A DNA stretch of 5,072 nucleotides from Cyclobacteriaceae bacterium (lineage in GTDB: Bacteria; Bacteroidota; Bacteroidia; Cytophagales; Cyclobacteriaceae). A program made the translations under genes and the position numbers. Each line of letters begins with the position of its first letter. The stretch's first letter is position 1. Shown piece by piece: positions 1-5,072 of this stretch. Below the pieces are notes generated by a model. It ran no database searches. It saw only the letters and a program-made list of their open reading frames with translations, and was not told the origin of the DNA. The stretch lies in contig JAUUZS010000360.1 of assembly GCA_030589835.1 (NCBI GenBank), positions 1 through 5,072 on the forward strand, in the 5' to 3' direction.

Positions 1-555
1 CAACCCGGCGCACTGAATGAATCATTTTCTGATGTATTTGGCTCTCTGGTAAAACAACGCATTAAAGATCAGACCGCAGCAGAAGCCGATTGGTTGATTG
101 GTGCAGGATTATTCACTTCAAATGTAGCTGGTGAGGCAATCCGATCCATGAAAAATCCTGGCACTGCCTATGATGATCCTGTTTTGGGCAAAGACCCTCA
201 GCCTGGTCATATGAATGATTATGTTGATACCACAAGTGATAATGGAGGTGTACATATAAATTCAGGAATACCTAATAGAGCCTTTTATGGAGTAGCTCGT
301 GAATTGGGTGGTTATGCATGGGAAAAAGCAGGTAAGATTTGGTATCTTACACTCCGTGATAAGCTCACGGCAACAACTGATTTTCTCACTGCCGCTAATT
401 TGACATTCGATGTGGCGGGAGATCTTTATGGAGAAAATAGCCCGGAACAAAATGCCGTGAAAAAAGGATGGGAGGAAGTTGGAATTGGTATAAATATGGA
501 TAAACGAAAAGGGTGTGGCAGTATTTTTGGCAGTCTGTTTAGTTTTAATTTCTAA
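1..555 (+). CDS. M4 family (thermolysin/protealysin-like) zinc metallopeptidase, C-terminal part only
   Basis: The reading frame is open from the first base, so the gene starts outside the window; 184 C-terminal residues are visible. M4 enzymes are zinc endopeptidases. Seen: GALNESFSDVFG near fragment residues 3-14, where Glu7 matches the third zinc ligand (thermolysin Glu166) and Asp11 its partner; and DNGGVHINSGI at about 80-90, where Asp80 and His85 match thermolysin Asp226 and the transition-state-stabilising His231. The HExxH helix and any propeptide or signal peptide lie upstream and cannot be judged. The family normally ends near the GWEEVGI seen at residues 155-161. The 20 or so residues after it (GINMDKRKGCGS onward, rich in Gly, Ser and Phe) do not look like M4 sequence; they seem to be read off the overlapping downstream gene in the wrong frame. 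The emfourin-like neighbour suggests a protealysin-like member. Family certain; subtype inferred. Confidence 0.93.
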   Translation, partial: QPGALNESFSDVFGSLVKQRIKDQTAAEADWLIGAGLFTSNVAGEAIRSMKNPGTAYDDPVLGKDPQPGHMNDYVDTTSDNGGVHINSGIPNRAFYGVARELGGYAWEKAGKIWYLTLRDKLTATTDFLTAANLTFDVAGDLYGENSPEQNAVKKGWEEVGIGINMDKRKGCGSIFGSLFSFNF

Positions 556-600
556 TAATTTGACATTTCAGGAGCCCTACTATATATGGTTTGAACGTTC
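496..600 (+). other. Peptidase/inhibitor junction with a possible frameshift site
   Basis: An ATG at 496-498 lies in the peptidase frame and begins MDKRKG. The inhibitor frame picks up one base later and continues VAVFLAVCLVLIS. Dropping one G from the GGG at 511-513 (in GAAAAGGGTG) would give MDKRKGVAVFLAVCLVLIS, a textbook charged-plus-hydrophobic signal peptide, joined to the emfourin domain. The same change would remove the peptidase stop at 553-555 and fuse peptidase to inhibitor, unless a second change restored the TAA at 491. A second would-be start, ATG 586-588, has AGGAG at 570-574 at good spacing but reads ATG GTT TGA, again one base out of the inhibitor frame. A sequencing or assembly error, gene decay and programmed slippage are all possible; sequence alone cannot decide. 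Confidence 0.45.
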
Positions 601-886
601 AGGTGGTTTTGCAGGAATTTCTACTTCCGTTGAAATAGATAGCAAGACCTTATCAACAGAAGAATCAGAAGAACTCAAACAATTGATTGATCGTTCAGGC
701 TTTTTTGCACATCATAAAAATGAGGGTACTCCGGGAAATATGCCTGATCAATTTCAATATAAAATTTCCATTGAATGTGAAGGTGAAAAACTAACCCTGG
801 AATTTGGCGAATCAAAAGTCCCCGAAAGTTTTCGTCCATTAATCGATTACCTAACGCAGAAAGCTCGATTAAAAAAGCAAGATTAA
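515..886 (+). CDS. Emfourin-like protein inhibitor of M4 metallopeptidase
   Basis: Up to 123 residues. The core from about residue 23 to 115 has the emfourin pattern: an opening strand leading into ERSGGFAGI (27-35), an acidic helix with EESEELKQLID (49-59), then SGFF (61-64), DQFQYKISI (78-86), a Lys/Glu strand pair and a closing helix around ESFRPLIDYL (104-113). Emfourin inhibits the protealysin-type peptidase encoded beside it; the partner ends in the same stretch of DNA here, overlapping by 41 bases in another frame. Start is uncertain. No ATG exists in frame: the frame opens after a TAA at 491, and GTG 515 is the first standard start, with AAAGGG only one base away. From GTG the protein begins with a hydrophobic run (AVFLAVCLVLI, 2-12) that classical emfourins lack, suggesting export or anchoring, but without the usual N-terminal Lys/Arg. 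Family call is from remembered motifs, not a search. See the findings for a possible frameshift. Confidence 0.82.
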   Translation: MAVFLAVCLVLISNNLTFQEPYYIWFERSGGFAGISTSVEIDSKTLSTEESEELKQLIDRSGFFAHHKNEGTPGNMPDQFQYKISIECEGEKLTLEFGESKVPESFRPLIDYLTQKARLKKQD

Positions 887-934
887 GGTCGTTTTTTATC
901 GAAACCTACCCTTGACCAACTGAAACCAAATTGG

Positions 935-1124
935 CTATTTAGAGCCTGTCCATAAACTCGGTGTCTGGTTCAGAAAGTTTGCTATCAAGCCTGCCTGTCC
1001 GGTAGGCAGGGCTTGCGTAGCTCGAAAAATGTGAGTTTACATTTCGTAAATGATCATTTTGAGAGCAAGCGTAACGCAGATAGCAGACTTTATGGACAGA
1101 CACTATTTAGAGTCTGTCCATAAA
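935..1124. repeat. Nested inverted/direct repeat element, MITE- or REP-like
   Basis: Bases 961-986 pair with 1079-1103 as an inverted repeat (22 of 25 positions match, one gap; inner ends GCTATC and GATAGC). Inside, 990-996 and 1004-1010 (CCTGCCT/AGGCAGG) form a separate hairpin on the left arm only. GCTTGC (1011-1016) pairs with GCAAGC (1065-1070), and the apex is CATTT-CGT-AAATG at 1040-1052. Outside the arms, a 22-base direct repeat lies at 935-956 and 1103-1124, starting CTATTTAGAG and ending CTGTCCATAAA, with one mismatch at its eleventh base. No ORF of note is inside. The length (about 190 bases), the folded-back arms and the flanking repeats fit a non-autonomous mobile element or clustered REP-type palindromes. 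The family is not identified, and no clean target-site duplication was found. Confidence 0.72.
1089..1124. terminator. Perfect 13-bp hairpin, possible terminator of the minus-strand gene
   Basis: TTTATGGACAGAC (1089-1101) and GTCTGTCCATAAA (1112-1124) are exact reverse complements around a 10-base loop; CT/AG inside the loop may add two pairs. It sits 29 bases beyond the stop codon of the minus-strand isomerase-like gene, so it could end that transcript and also stop read-through from the left. No T-run follows the stem on either strand, and its bases belong to the larger repeat element, so a terminator role is only inferred. Confidence 0.4.
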
Positions 1125-1152
1125 GATCATTTTCGATGTGAATGTTTGGTTT

Positions 1153-2085
1153 CTAACAACATTCCCTAAAGACCTTTTTTGCCTTTATCAGGCTTTTGCT
1201 TAGCGCTTCCACAGTTCCCATGGTATGTGGTGTGCCGTCTTCAACAGCCTGTTCCAGCACCAGGTGAGGCTTGATCTCCTGGTTCTTCAACACCCTTGCA
1301 AGCCTATTGTAGTCGATATCTCCCTCTCCAAATACTTCGCTCCAAATGCCGTTTTTCGATTGCCTTAAATGTACCTCCACAATCCGGTCGGCATACAACT
1401 CCACAATATCAAAAAGGGCCACTTGTGAATTTCCCGCTCCCCGGAATATCCAATGTGCATCCAGGCACAGATGTACGTAAGCCGGATCAGTTCCGGTGAG
1501 CATATGATGAAATTCGCGCGCACTCTCCCGCATCTCTGCATCGTGGTTGTGATAGGCCAATTTGATGCCCAATGATTTTAACTCCTTTCCCAATAGGTTC
1601 AATGCAATGGCCTGCGCTTTAAGCTGTTCATCGGTTTTATTTTCTGCTCCTCCCCAGCTCAAAGGTGTGGGATTGGTCACTAATATTTCGACGCCTATCT
1701 TTTTTGCCGCCTTGGCAATGGCCAATATTTCATCAATATTTTTTTCGACAAGTTGTGGCTCTTGCAAAACGGAATTCACATACATTGATGTTGACTTTAT
1801 TTTATATTTGTCCAGAAAACCCTTGAGTGTGCCCACCTCCGACGGATTGCTAAAAGAAGGTTCATATCCTCTGAAACCGGATTCAAGGTAGGCCTTGAAG
1901 GAGTCATCCGGATTTTCCATCCATGATTTATGCTCTCTATTAAAAAATGAAAACCACGTGTATTGCTGGCAGGCTATTTCTGGTCCCGGAGTATTTACAG
2001 ATGTGGCATAAAGGCTTCGGGGTATGAAAACAGTTGCCCCGGTGGTTACAGCAAATGATTTTAAAAATTCTCTTCTCTTTATCAT
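1153..2085 (-). CDS. Tat-exported sugar-phosphate isomerase/epimerase-like TIM-barrel protein
   Basis: 310 residues from ATG 2083-2085. A TTG seven codons upstream (2104-2106) is possible but would put MRPKFYF before the leader. The N-terminus MIKRREFLKSFAVTTGATVF is a twin-arginine leader: RREFLK, then a hydrophobic stretch to about residue 22. A folded, probably metal-loaded protein would therefore reach the periplasm. The body fits the xylose-isomerase-like (AP_endonuc_2) barrel: LAYHNHDAEM (176-185), LCLDAHW (206-212), EVHLRQ (237-242), FGEGDIDYNRL (252-262), and a last-strand Glu in LVLEQ (275-279). His179/His181, Asp209, His239 and Glu278 are candidate metal ligands. Bacteroidota carry many such proteins, often in carbohydrate or inositol/keto-sugar catabolism, but the substrate cannot be read from sequence. 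The protein ends Cys-Cys, which is unusual. It is transcribed divergently from the peroxidase gene. Fold confident, reaction unknown. Confidence 0.87.
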   Translation of the reverse strand: MIKRREFLKSFAVTTGATVFIPRSLYATSVNTPGPEIACQQYTWFSFFNREHKSWMENPDDSFKAYLESGFRGYEPSFSNPSEVGTLKGFLDKYKIKSTSMYVNSVLQEPQLVEKNIDEILAIAKAAKKIGVEILVTNPTPLSWGGAENKTDEQLKAQAIALNLLGKELKSLGIKLAYHNHDAEMRESAREFHHMLTGTDPAYVHLCLDAHWIFRGAGNSQVALFDIVELYADRIVEVHLRQSKNGIWSEVFGEGDIDYNRLARVLKNQEIKPHLVLEQAVEDGTPHTMGTVEALSKSLIKAKKVFRECC

Positions 2086-2274
2086 GAAATAAAATTTAGG
2101 ACGCAAACACGAATTTGATCAATTATCATGAGTTTTTATATTATAATATGTAATTTAAGGCTTTAAAATCTTGTTTGCTTACCTGGCAAATTGAACCAAT
2201 TACATGTAAACATTAACCGCCTTTTAAACAGTAAATCTAATTATCAATTTGTTAAACTAATCTAATTTAATCTT
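2086..2274. promoter_or_regulatory. Divergent promoter region between the isomerase-like and peroxidase genes
   Basis: This AT-rich spacer must hold the starts of two opposite transcripts. A perfect 12-bp palindrome, ATATTATAATAT, lies at 2138-2149; it contains TATAAT on the plus strand (2142-2147) and on the minus strand (2140-2145), so overlapping back-to-back -10 elements are possible. TTGATCAA (2115-2122) is another exact palindrome, close to the minus-strand gene. Neither start codon has a convincing Shine-Dalgarno sequence, as is usual in Bacteroidota. I found no clean match to the Bacteroidota -33/-7 promoter (TTG, TAnnTTTG). Palindromes this AT-rich can occur by chance. Confidence 0.4.
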
Positions 2275-3360
2275 ATGAAAACAATTAATGTTTTATTTGT
2301 ATTGATCTTGTTTTTGGCCATCAGTTGTGGAGATAAAAAAGCTCCTAAAGAAAATGCTATGGAAAAGCAAATGGGCGCCATGAAAGTTAGCGCAGAATTG
2401 GAAGCCCAGATTGGCGAACGAGCCAGGGCTACATTTCAGGCACTTGCAACAAAATCTGAGAATCCCAATAATCCGATGACAGAAGCCAAAATAAAGCTTG
2501 GCAAAATTTTGTACTTTGATACCCGGCTTTCAAAAGATGGCACCCAAAGCTGCAATACATGCCATGATTTGAATACATTTGGCGTCGATAACTTAGCCAC
2601 TTCCCCCGGAGACGATGGAGGACTTGGCACCAGGAACTCGCCAACGGTATTGAATGCAGCACTACACACCAGCCAGTTTTGGGATGGCAGGGCTAAGGAT
2701 GTTGAAGAGCAGGCGGGAATGCCAATTCTGAATCCGGTAGAAATGGCCATTCCAAGTGAAAAGTTTCTGGTTGATCGGCTTTCCAAAGTGCCAATGTATC
2801 AGAATTTGTTTAAAGAAACGTTTCCTGAGGAGTCAAGTCCACTGACCTATACGAATATTCAGAATTCCATTGCGGCTTTTGAACGTATCTTACTCACGCC
2901 ATCAAAATTTGATCAATATCTTGCAGGCAATGCCAATGCCTTATCGGTTGATGAAAAACAAGGCCTGAAAACCTTTATGGAAGTAGGTTGCACCACTTGC
3001 CATATGGGCAGCTTACTGGGAGGAAATATAATTCAAAAATTTGGCTTGTATAGCAATTACTGGGAGCTTACCGGCAGTGATCCCATTGATGAAGGCAGGT
3101 TTGCGGAAACCGGAAATGAAGCCGAGAAGTACATGTTCAAAGTGCCTTCGCTACGAAACATCGCCGAAACGCATCCCTACTTTCATGATGGAAGTGTAGA
3201 AAGCCTCAGAGAAGCGACAAAAATTGTCGCCAAATTGAACCTGAATATCGATCTCACTGAAGAGCAGCTAGATGAACTTGTAACGTTTATGAATGCCCTT
3301 ACATCGGATCTTCCTGCTGATGTGAAAAAAATGCCGGAAGAATTGGTAAGTGCTTTGTAA
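2275..3360 (+). CDS. Di-heme cytochrome c peroxidase (CcpA/MauG family), lipoprotein
   Basis: 361 residues. Begins MKTINVLFVLILFLAISC: a lipoprotein signal with lipobox LAISC and lipidated Cys18, so the enzyme is membrane-tethered in the cell envelope. Bacterial CCPs reduce H2O2 to water with electrons from small c-type cytochromes. Two haem-c sites: CNTCH (93-97) in the N-terminal peroxidatic domain and CTTCH (239-243) in the electron-transfer domain. Also seen: RNSPTVLNAAL (120-130), QFWDGR (134-139) with the conserved Trp, NPVEM (153-157) whose Glu156 fits the catalytic Glu, and YMFKVPSLRNI (286-296), where Met287 is the expected sixth ligand of the second haem (MauG has Tyr there), followed by PYFHDGSVE (301-309). 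The segment where Pseudomonas CcpA has its removable distal His reads TSPGDDGGLGTR (109-120), with no His. Length is normal for the family. The gene ends in a strong terminator and appears monocistronic. Confidence 0.94.
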   Translation: MKTINVLFVLILFLAISCGDKKAPKENAMEKQMGAMKVSAELEAQIGERARATFQALATKSENPNNPMTEAKIKLGKILYFDTRLSKDGTQSCNTCHDLNTFGVDNLATSPGDDGGLGTRNSPTVLNAALHTSQFWDGRAKDVEEQAGMPILNPVEMAIPSEKFLVDRLSKVPMYQNLFKETFPEESSPLTYTNIQNSIAAFERILLTPSKFDQYLAGNANALSVDEKQGLKTFMEVGCTTCHMGSLLGGNIIQKFGLYSNYWELTGSDPIDEGRFAETGNEAEKYMFKVPSLRNIAETHPYFHDGSVESLREATKIVAKLNLNIDLTEEQLDELVTFMNALTSDLPADVKKMPEELVSAL

Positions 3361-3374
3361 TAAGAAATCACATG

Positions 3375-3404
3375 AATGGGGCTGCTCCATACAGCCCCAT
3401 TTTT
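3375..3404 (+). terminator. Rho-independent terminator after the peroxidase gene
   Basis: AATGGGGCTG (3375-3384) and CAGCCCCATT (3392-3401) are exact reverse complements with a 7-base loop (CTCCATA). The 3' arm runs into a five-T tract at 3400-3404. It lies 14 bases after the stop codon at 3358-3360, the classic position. It separates the peroxidase from the fucosidase gene 400 bases further on. Confidence 0.88.
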
Positions 3405-3804
3405 CATTTAGCCTGTCGTTTAATCAATAGATTTATTTTTACTGCTACTTTAATGGAAATAGTTTTCCGTTTAAAATTCCAAATAACAATCATCAAATGA
3501 CAAATAATATTCAATAAAGAAAAAATCAAACCTATTCAATTGCTAAACCAATTGGTATAACAATCTTTTGCTCCTATAATATTGAGGTTTTGGCCTTATT
3601 TTTAAACAAACTGAACTTATTACTGCGCATTCAAATTGTCGATAAGCATATCATTTGTTTTATACTTTGGCTCTCATTTTGGATATTGAATATTGGTCAT
3701 TATTTGTGATTTGATTTTTGCGATTTGTTATTTTCATTAAATTCATGGTAGAACCATATATTTATTAATAAATTTCGTTTTCAATATTAAAATTTTACCA
3801 TGAC
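3405..3804. other. AT-rich non-coding spacer upstream of the fucosidase gene
   Basis: No coding frame of substance is seen on either strand and no tRNA-like fold was recognised. Possible signals are a sigma70-like TTGGTA (3552-3557) and TATAAT (3575-3580) separated by 17 bases; the exact palindrome ACCAATTGGT (3547-3556) over that -35; the inverted repeat ATGGT-AGA-ACCAT (3745-3757); and the 14-bp palindrome ATTTATTAATAAAT (3760-3773), ending 31 bases before the fucosidase start. The two near the gene could be an operator or promoter. The first would imply a leader of more than 200 bases or a small RNA. All are weak in such AT-rich DNA. Confidence 0.4.
3552..3580 (+). promoter_or_regulatory. 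Possible sigma70-like promoter
   Basis: TTGGTA and TATAAT stand 17 bases apart, the ideal spacing for an E. coli-type promoter, with the palindrome ACCAATTGGT overlapping the -35. Bacteroidota primary sigma factors prefer a different -7 motif, so the match may have no meaning here. If used, transcription would start near 3587, over 200 bases before the next start codon. Confidence 0.25.
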
Positions 3805-4860
3805 ATGAAGGGAATTATTACACTTCTATATAGCCTGATTCTTTTTACATCCATAGCCTGTGGTCAGCAAACACAAAATTATTTAGATGAAACTCCGGAA
3901 GACTTTGATAAAAGGCTAAGTTGGTTTTCCGATGCCAAATACGGCATGTTTATCCATTTCGGTTTGTACAGTCAGCTTGGCGGTGAGTGGAAAGGAAATA
4001 CATCGGGGAAGTATGCAGAGTGGATCCAGTCCAATGCAGATATTGCTGCACAGGAATATACCATGCTGGTCACTACCTTCAATCCGAAAAATTTTGACGC
4101 TGACTTCATTGCCGCCACAGCTAAGAAAGCCGGGATGAAATACATCGTCATCACCTCCAAGCATCACGAGGGGTTTTGCCTGTGGGACAGCAAGTACACC
4201 AATTATGATGTGGCCAGTACGCCGTTTGCAGGTCGCGATATCCTGGCCGAACTCAGTGCCGCATGCAAAAAGTACGACTTAAAATTTTGTACCTATTACA
4301 GCATCATCGACTGGCACCACCCTTCACAAGAAAGGAATGTTGATAGTAAGGATGGAGGAAGTCCCTGGGGGCAGATAAGTATGAAGCCCGGAAAGAAGCA
4401 GGAATACATTACTTACATGAAAAATCAAATGAAGGAGCTGATTGACAATTACGATACGGAAATCCTTTGGTTCGATGGCGATTGGGTACACTGGTGGGAC
4501 ATGGAAGGCGGCCAGGATTTATACAACTACATCCGTGAATTAAAACCGGATATCATCATCAACAATCGCGTGGCAAAACGCAAGATATTCAAAAAAGACT
4601 TCGGAACCCCGGAGCAGGAACATCCGGAAGGCGAACTGAAATACTATTGGGAAGCCTGCTACACCCTGAACAACTCATGGGGCTTTAAAAAGAGCGATAC
4701 CAACTGGAAAAACGCCGAAGTTGTCTATGAACATTTGAAAGACATCAACGACAAAGGCGGCAACTTCCTGCTCAACATCGGCCCCGACGGCAACGGTGAC
4801 GTACCCAAGGAAAGTGTTGATATTTTGCTCGAAGTGGGCGAAATGCTGAAGAAAGAGTAG
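3805..4860 (+). CDS. GH29 alpha-L-fucosidase, lipoprotein, catalytic domain only
   Basis: 351 residues. A retaining exo-glycosidase that removes terminal alpha-L-fucose from glycans. Begins MKGIITLLYSLILFTSIAC: a lipoprotein signal (lipobox SIAC, lipidated Cys19), so it is envelope-anchored. ATG 3805 is chosen; the ATG at 3800 is out of frame and stops at once. GH29 landmarks in order: KRLSWFSDAKYGMFIHFG (36-53), YAEWIQ (70-75), KYIVITSKHHEGF (112-124) with the substrate-binding His pair, LKFCTYYSIIDWH (159-171), ILWFDGDW (220-227) where Asp224 is the expected nucleophile, YYWEACYTLNNSWGF (280-294) with Glu283 as a candidate acid/base, and GGNFLLNIGPDGNG (318-331). The protein stops about 20 residues later at VGEMLKKE, where most relatives continue into a C-terminal beta-sandwich. 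No neighbouring sulfatase, SusC/D or other glycosidase is visible, so the glycan target is unknown. Family and nucleophile confident; acid/base tentative. Confidence 0.94.
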   Translation: MKGIITLLYSLILFTSIACGQQTQNYLDETPEDFDKRLSWFSDAKYGMFIHFGLYSQLGGEWKGNTSGKYAEWIQSNADIAAQEYTMLVTTFNPKNFDADFIAATAKKAGMKYIVITSKHHEGFCLWDSKYTNYDVASTPFAGRDILAELSAACKKYDLKFCTYYSIIDWHHPSQERNVDSKDGGSPWGQISMKPGKKQEYITYMKNQMKELIDNYDTEILWFDGDWVHWWDMEGGQDLYNYIRELKPDIIINNRVAKRKIFKKDFGTPEQEHPEGELKYYWEACYTLNNSWGFKKSDTNWKNAEVVYEHLKDINDKGGNFLLNIGPDGNGDVPKESVDILLEVGEMLKKE

Positions 4861-4876
4861 GAATATAAGCCATGGG

Positions 4877-4927
4877 TACCTGGTGCAAGCGTCCCGCGCT
4901 ACCTGGTGCAAGCGTCTCGCTTGTACC
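4877..4927. repeat. Tandem 21-base repeat ending in a REP-like hairpin
   Basis: A 21-base unit beginning TACCTGGTGCAAGCGTC occurs at 4877-4897 and 4900-4920, with one C/T difference and a 23-base period. The second copy folds: GGTGCAAGCG (4905-4914) pairs with CGCTTGTACC (4918-4927) over a TCT loop, with one G-T wobble. It starts 16 bases after the fucosidase stop and is followed by a pyrimidine-rich CTTCTTTCTC, so it may also act as a terminator. It is more GC-rich than its surroundings, as expected of an interspersed palindromic repeat. Confidence 0.7.
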
Positions 4928-5072
4928 CTTCTTTCTCATAGAATTAAATAGCCTGGTGGTGCTACGATCCTACATTAAAAAGAGTCTGTATGTTTCGGCT
5001 GCCTGCTCTTAAGAGGTCGTAGTAAATATTAAGATCAGGAGGAGCTTATTTTTTTTAACCTATAAAAACAAA
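4928..5072. other. Non-coding tail with an imperfect inverted repeat
   Basis: No gene was recognised. CTACGATCCT (4962-4971) and AGGTCGTAG (5014-5022) are reverse complements apart from one missing base, and CTCTTAAGAG (5006-5015) is an exact palindrome. AGGAGG at 5037-5042 resembles a Shine-Dalgarno sequence, but no ATG follows within the window, and an eight-T run comes next. Any downstream gene must start beyond the edge. Confidence 0.35.

Noticed and set aside
262..450. Minus-strand open frame of 62 codons
   Set aside because: It lies wholly inside the M4 peptidase gene, has no recognisable motif and is a shadow of that gene.
935..1124. CRISPR array
   Set aside because: There are only two direct copies, far apart, with inverted copies between them and no regular spacers.
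1296..1891. Two plus-strand open frames (1296-1499 and 1562-1891) opposite the isomerase-like gene
   Set aside because: The minus strand encodes clear barrel motifs throughout; the plus-strand products show no family features.
2429..2786. Two overlapping minus-strand frames inside the peroxidase gene
   Set aside because: They are antisense to the haem-binding region, and their products have low-complexity Ser/Cys-rich composition.
3183..3407. Minus-strand frame crossing the peroxidase 3' end and terminator
   Set aside because: It is antisense to coding sequence and to the terminator hairpin, with no start signal or motif.
2275..4860. Peroxidase and fucosidase as one operon
   Set aside because: A strong intrinsic terminator and a 400-base spacer separate them.
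3916..4911. Several small frames on both strands inside or over the end of the fucosidase gene
   Set aside because: The GH29 motifs account for the sequence; the last one also reads through the REP-like repeat.
4977..4989. AGAGTCTGT at 4981-4989 as another end of the 935-1124 element
   Set aside because: Only nine bases match the earlier repeat end and the following bases differ, so chance is likely.
5037..5072. AGGAGG as the ribosome binding site of a gene at the right edge
   Set aside because: No start codon follows within the remaining 30 bases, so no gene can be supported.

Overview
The window looks like a chromosomal piece of a Bacteroidota (Cytophagales/Flavobacteriia-like) bacterium. 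The evidence is AT-rich spacers, starts without Shine-Dalgarno sequences, two exported enzymes with lipobox signal peptides beside one with a twin-arginine leader, a GH29 fucosidase, and interspersed palindromic repeats. The taxon is an inference from gene style; no marker gene is present.

Layout, left to right. (1) 1-886: the 3' end of an M4 (thermolysin/protealysin-type) metallopeptidase gene, overlapped by a small gene whose product looks like emfourin, the proteinaceous M4 inhibitor first described beside protealysin in Serratia. The join is odd. The inhibitor frame has no ATG, its N-terminus is hydrophobic like a signal peptide or membrane anchor, and a one-base change in a GGG run would create either a normal charged signal peptide or a protease-inhibitor fusion. 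(2) 887-1152: a non-coding spacer filled by a nested inverted/direct-repeat element (about 935-1124) that resembles a MITE or REP cluster. (3) 1153-2085, minus strand: a Tat-exported TIM-barrel sugar-phosphate isomerase/epimerase-like protein. (4) 2086-2274: an AT-rich divergent promoter region. (5) 2275-3360: a lipoprotein di-heme cytochrome c peroxidase (CcpA/MauG family), closed by a clear intrinsic terminator. (6) 3405-3804: a 400-base AT-rich non-coding stretch with small palindromes and one sigma70-like promoter match. (7) 3805-4860: a lipoprotein GH29 alpha-L-fucosidase that ends right after its catalytic barrel. (8) 4861-5072: a REP-like tandem/inverted repeat and an uncharacterised tail without a gene.

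Only the peptidase and inhibitor clearly work together, as an enzyme and its own inhibitor in one transcription unit. The isomerase and the peroxidase are divergently transcribed, and the fucosidase stands alone behind a terminator and a long spacer. All three are predicted to act outside the cytoplasm on carbohydrate (isomerase, fucosidase) or peroxide (CCP), but nothing in the sequence ties them into one pathway. The main point for follow-up is the protease/emfourin junction.
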